DNA from: Bacteroidales bacterium
GTDB lineage: Bacteria; Bacteroidota; Bacteroidia; Bacteroidales; PUMT01
Length of the DNA: 7,625 nucleotides
Reading direction: 5' to 3'
Assembly (NCBI GenBank): GCA_007132365.1
Contig: SLOS01000095.1
Location: 1 to 7,625 of the forward strand
The stretch's first letter is position 1. The number at the start of each line of letters is the position of its first letter. Of this stretch, positions 5,963 to 7,625 are shown one piece after another. Made by a program: the position numbers and the translations under genes. Below the pieces are notes generated by a model. The model ran no database searches and was not told the DNA's origin. It saw only the letters and a program-made list of their open reading frames with translations.

Positions 5963-5983
5963 CAGCTAAAATCGGTTGATTAT

Positions 5984-7624
5984 ATGAAGAAACAGGTTGT
6001 AATTACTGCCATCTCATTTCTTTTGATATGCAATCATGCTGGTGCGCATGCAATTTCACTAAACCGCATGTCTCAAATTTCAGTGAATGATTCAATAACC
6101 CATGACAGCATCCCGCTGATACCGGTTGCTGATTCAATTCAGCAGGATAGCATACCTGCAATATACGATCCTGTTGAACTGATATTTGAAAGCAACCTTG
6201 ACAGCTTGCTCAATCTGTGGTATGTAAAGAATGCCACCAGACAGGGCCGGGAGAGGCCGGTGATTGACAGTTCGGAGTTTGTAATCCCTGATTTCCCTGA
6301 TTCAGTTTTTATTGAGAGGCTGAGCAGGATCCCCTCGGTCATTGACCTCTCATACAACAGGGTGGTCAAGAATTTTATTGATGTATACACCAAAAACCGG
6401 AGAGAACAGGTGGAGGTTATGCTTGGTCTAACGGACTATTACTTCCCGATTTTTGAAGAGGTCCTGGATTATTATGACCTGCCGCTGGAGCTGAGGTATC
6501 TGCCTGTTGTTGAATCTGCCCTGAATCCCCGTGCCGTTTCACGTGCCGGTGCAACCGGGATCTGGCAGTTCATGTTTGGTACGGCAAGGATGTACAACCT
6601 TACCATGAACTCCCTGGTTGATGAAAGGCGCGATCCCTATGCATCAACACATGCTGCTGCAAGGTATCTGAGAGATCTTTACAGGATATATAAAGACTGG
6701 ACCCTGGTACTGGCTGCCTATAATTGCGGGCCCGGAAATGTTAACAGGGCTATACGCAGAGCCGGAGGATCACGTAATTACTGGCAGATATATTATTTCC
6801 TTCCCAGGGAGACCAGGGGATATGTACCGGCTTTTATTGCGGCAACCTATGCCATGCACTTTTATGAAGAGCATGCACTTTACCCGGCCGATATTGAGCT
6901 GCCGGTATATACCGATACGATAATTATAAACAGGGAACTGCATCTTATGCAGGTAGCTGAGGTACTGGATATTCCCATAGAGATGCTGAGAGATATAAAT
7001 CCACAGTACAGGCGTGATGTTATTCCTGCCAGTGACCGGTCCTACTCCCTCCGGTTGCCTGTTACCTGCACCTCGAGATTTATCAGTTCTCAGGACAGTA
7101 TATTTGCACACAGGGCCGATCATTACCTCAGCCGTGAAAACCTGATTGTCACTCCGGGAAGGACCGGATTCACACCTGATCCGCCTGCCGGAAGGTCTCA
7201 GGTAAACTATACTGTTAAATCGGGTGACAACCTGGGATTTATTTCCCAGTGGTTCAATGTAGGGGTCTCACAGCTCAGGGCCTGGAACAACATAAGAGGC
7301 AACCTGATCCGTACGGGTCAGCGTCTTGTCGTTTATGTGCCAACTAACCAGACTGATTATTACAGGGAGATAAACAACCTGAGTTTTGCGGAGAAACAAG
7401 CAAGGGTTGGAAGGGCCCCGGCGGCTAACCAGCCGGCAGTTGTCCTCGCGGCAGACGAATCAGGAGAGTTCCTCTACTATACAGTCCGCCAGGGCGACAC
7501 GCTTTGGGATATTGCCAGGCAGTTCCCCGGTGTAAGCGACAGGGATATTCTCAGCCTTAACAGGCTGAGCAATGCCAACCGTATCTATCCGGGACAACAG
7601 TTGAGAATCAGACCGGCGGACTGA
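5984..7624 (+). CDS. Lytic transglycosylase with LysM repeats (MltD-like)
   Basis: A 546-residue exported enzyme expected to cleave peptidoglycan between MurNAc and GlcNAc with 1,6-anhydro product formation. Residues 1-23 are a signal peptide (MKKQVVITAISFLLICNHAG, then AHA); no lipobox is visible, unlike Escherichia coli MltD. The low-complexity segment 36-63 repeats DSIxxDSIP twice. The SLT domain covers about 160-300 with catalytic Glu177 in YLPVVESALNP, GATGIWQFM (189-197), AAYNCGPGNVNRAI (244-257) and YVPAFIAATY (280-289). A degenerate LysM-like unit lies at about 320-359 (MQVAEVLDIPIEMLRDINP). Two clear LysM domains follow at 408-452 and 498-543, binding glycan chains. ATG 5984 is preferred over the in-frame TTG at 5960 because it starts a standard signal peptide and the TTG lies inside a promoter-like box. 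The stop is one base before the window end, so the gene is complete. It follows DUF5683 by 87 bases. Confidence 0.94.
   Translation: MKKQVVITAISFLLICNHAGAHAISLNRMSQISVNDSITHDSIPLIPVADSIQQDSIPAIYDPVELIFESNLDSLLNLWYVKNATRQGRERPVIDSSEFVIPDFPDSVFIERLSRIPSVIDLSYNRVVKNFIDVYTKNRREQVEVMLGLTDYYFPIFEEVLDYYDLPLELRYLPVVESALNPRAVSRAGATGIWQFMFGTARMYNLTMNSLVDERRDPYASTHAAARYLRDLYRIYKDWTLVLAAYNCGPGNVNRAIRRAGGSRNYWQIYYFLPRETRGYVPAFIAATYAMHFYEEHALYPADIELPVYTDTIIINRELHLMQVAEVLDIPIEMLRDINPQYRRDVIPASDRSYSLRLPVTCTSRFISSQDSIFAHRADHYLSRENLIVTPGRTGFTPDPPAGRSQVNYTVKSGDNLGFISQWFNVGVSQLRAWNNIRGNLIRTGQRLVVYVPTNQTDYYREINNLSFAEKQARVGRAPAANQPAVVLAADESGEFLYYTVRQGDTLWDIARQFPGVSDRDILSLNRLSNANRIYPGQQLRIRPAD
6089..6172 (+). repeat. 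Imperfect 42-base tandem duplication inside the transglycosylase gene
   Basis: Copies at 6089-6130 and 6131-6172 agree at about 26 of 42 bases and keep the reading frame, encoding two 14-residue units that share DSI, DSIP and a later Ile. They lie in the linker after the signal peptide, ahead of the catalytic domain. This looks like an old in-frame duplication in a tolerant spacer. Confidence 0.5.
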
Positions 7625-7625
7625 C

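Noticed and set aside
5960..5983. TTG at 5960 as the transglycosylase start
   Set aside because: It overlaps the TATATTTG box, and the ATG at 5984 begins a standard Lys-Lys signal peptide.
1..7625. Mobile elements, CRISPR arrays, tRNA or rRNA genes, and defence systems
   Set aside because: I saw no transposase or integrase motifs, no regularly spaced repeats, no cloverleaf-like segments, and all large genes fall in housekeeping or envelope families.

Overview
The window reads as an ordinary chromosomal segment of a member of the Bacteroidota, probably Bacteroidales or a close relative. The evidence is a PorV/PorQ-like outer-membrane protein tail, a BT0820-type HAD phosphatase, the gene run parA-parB-DUF5683-LysM lytic transglycosylase, promoter-like TAnnTTTG boxes of the Bacteroidota sigma factor, and mostly absent Shine-Dalgarno sequences. 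Base composition is moderate and looks even across genes. I see no mobile element, tRNA, rRNA or CRISPR array.

Layout. Positions 3-539 hold the 3' part of an outer-membrane beta-barrel gene whose start lies outside the window. A small HAD phosphatase follows after 20 bases (560-982), then a lipoprotein-type glutaminyl-peptide cyclotransferase with an extra N-terminal beta-sandwich-like domain (1062-2180). A diacylglycerol-kinase-family lipid kinase lies on the opposite strand (2228-3172) and converges with the cyclotransferase over a 47-base gap that holds a weak terminator-like hairpin. A 347-base AT-rich divergent intergenic region (3173-3519) separates the lipid kinase from parA. It holds a good promoter match for the kinase, a -7 box for parA, and three TGTTnAnAA nonamers that could be degenerate DnaA boxes. 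Then parA (3520-4320), parB (4353-5234), a DUF5683 protein (5282-5896) and a lytic transglycosylase with LysM repeats (5984-7624) run in one direction.

How the genes work together. ParA and ParB are the chromosome-segregation ATPase and CTPase. The next two genes encode envelope proteins, so the block places segregation next to peptidoglycan remodelling. AT-only palindromes and a perfect -7 box ahead of the transglycosylase suggest that it can also be transcribed separately. The left-hand genes are mostly envelope or periplasm related (outer-membrane barrel, N-terminal pyroglutamate formation, lipid phosphorylation) but share no obvious pathway.

I found no convincing undescribed system. The items most worth a second look are the DnaA-box-like cluster ahead of parAB, the domain addition and two motif substitutions in the cyclotransferase, and the TTG start with a possible lipobox in the DUF5683 protein.
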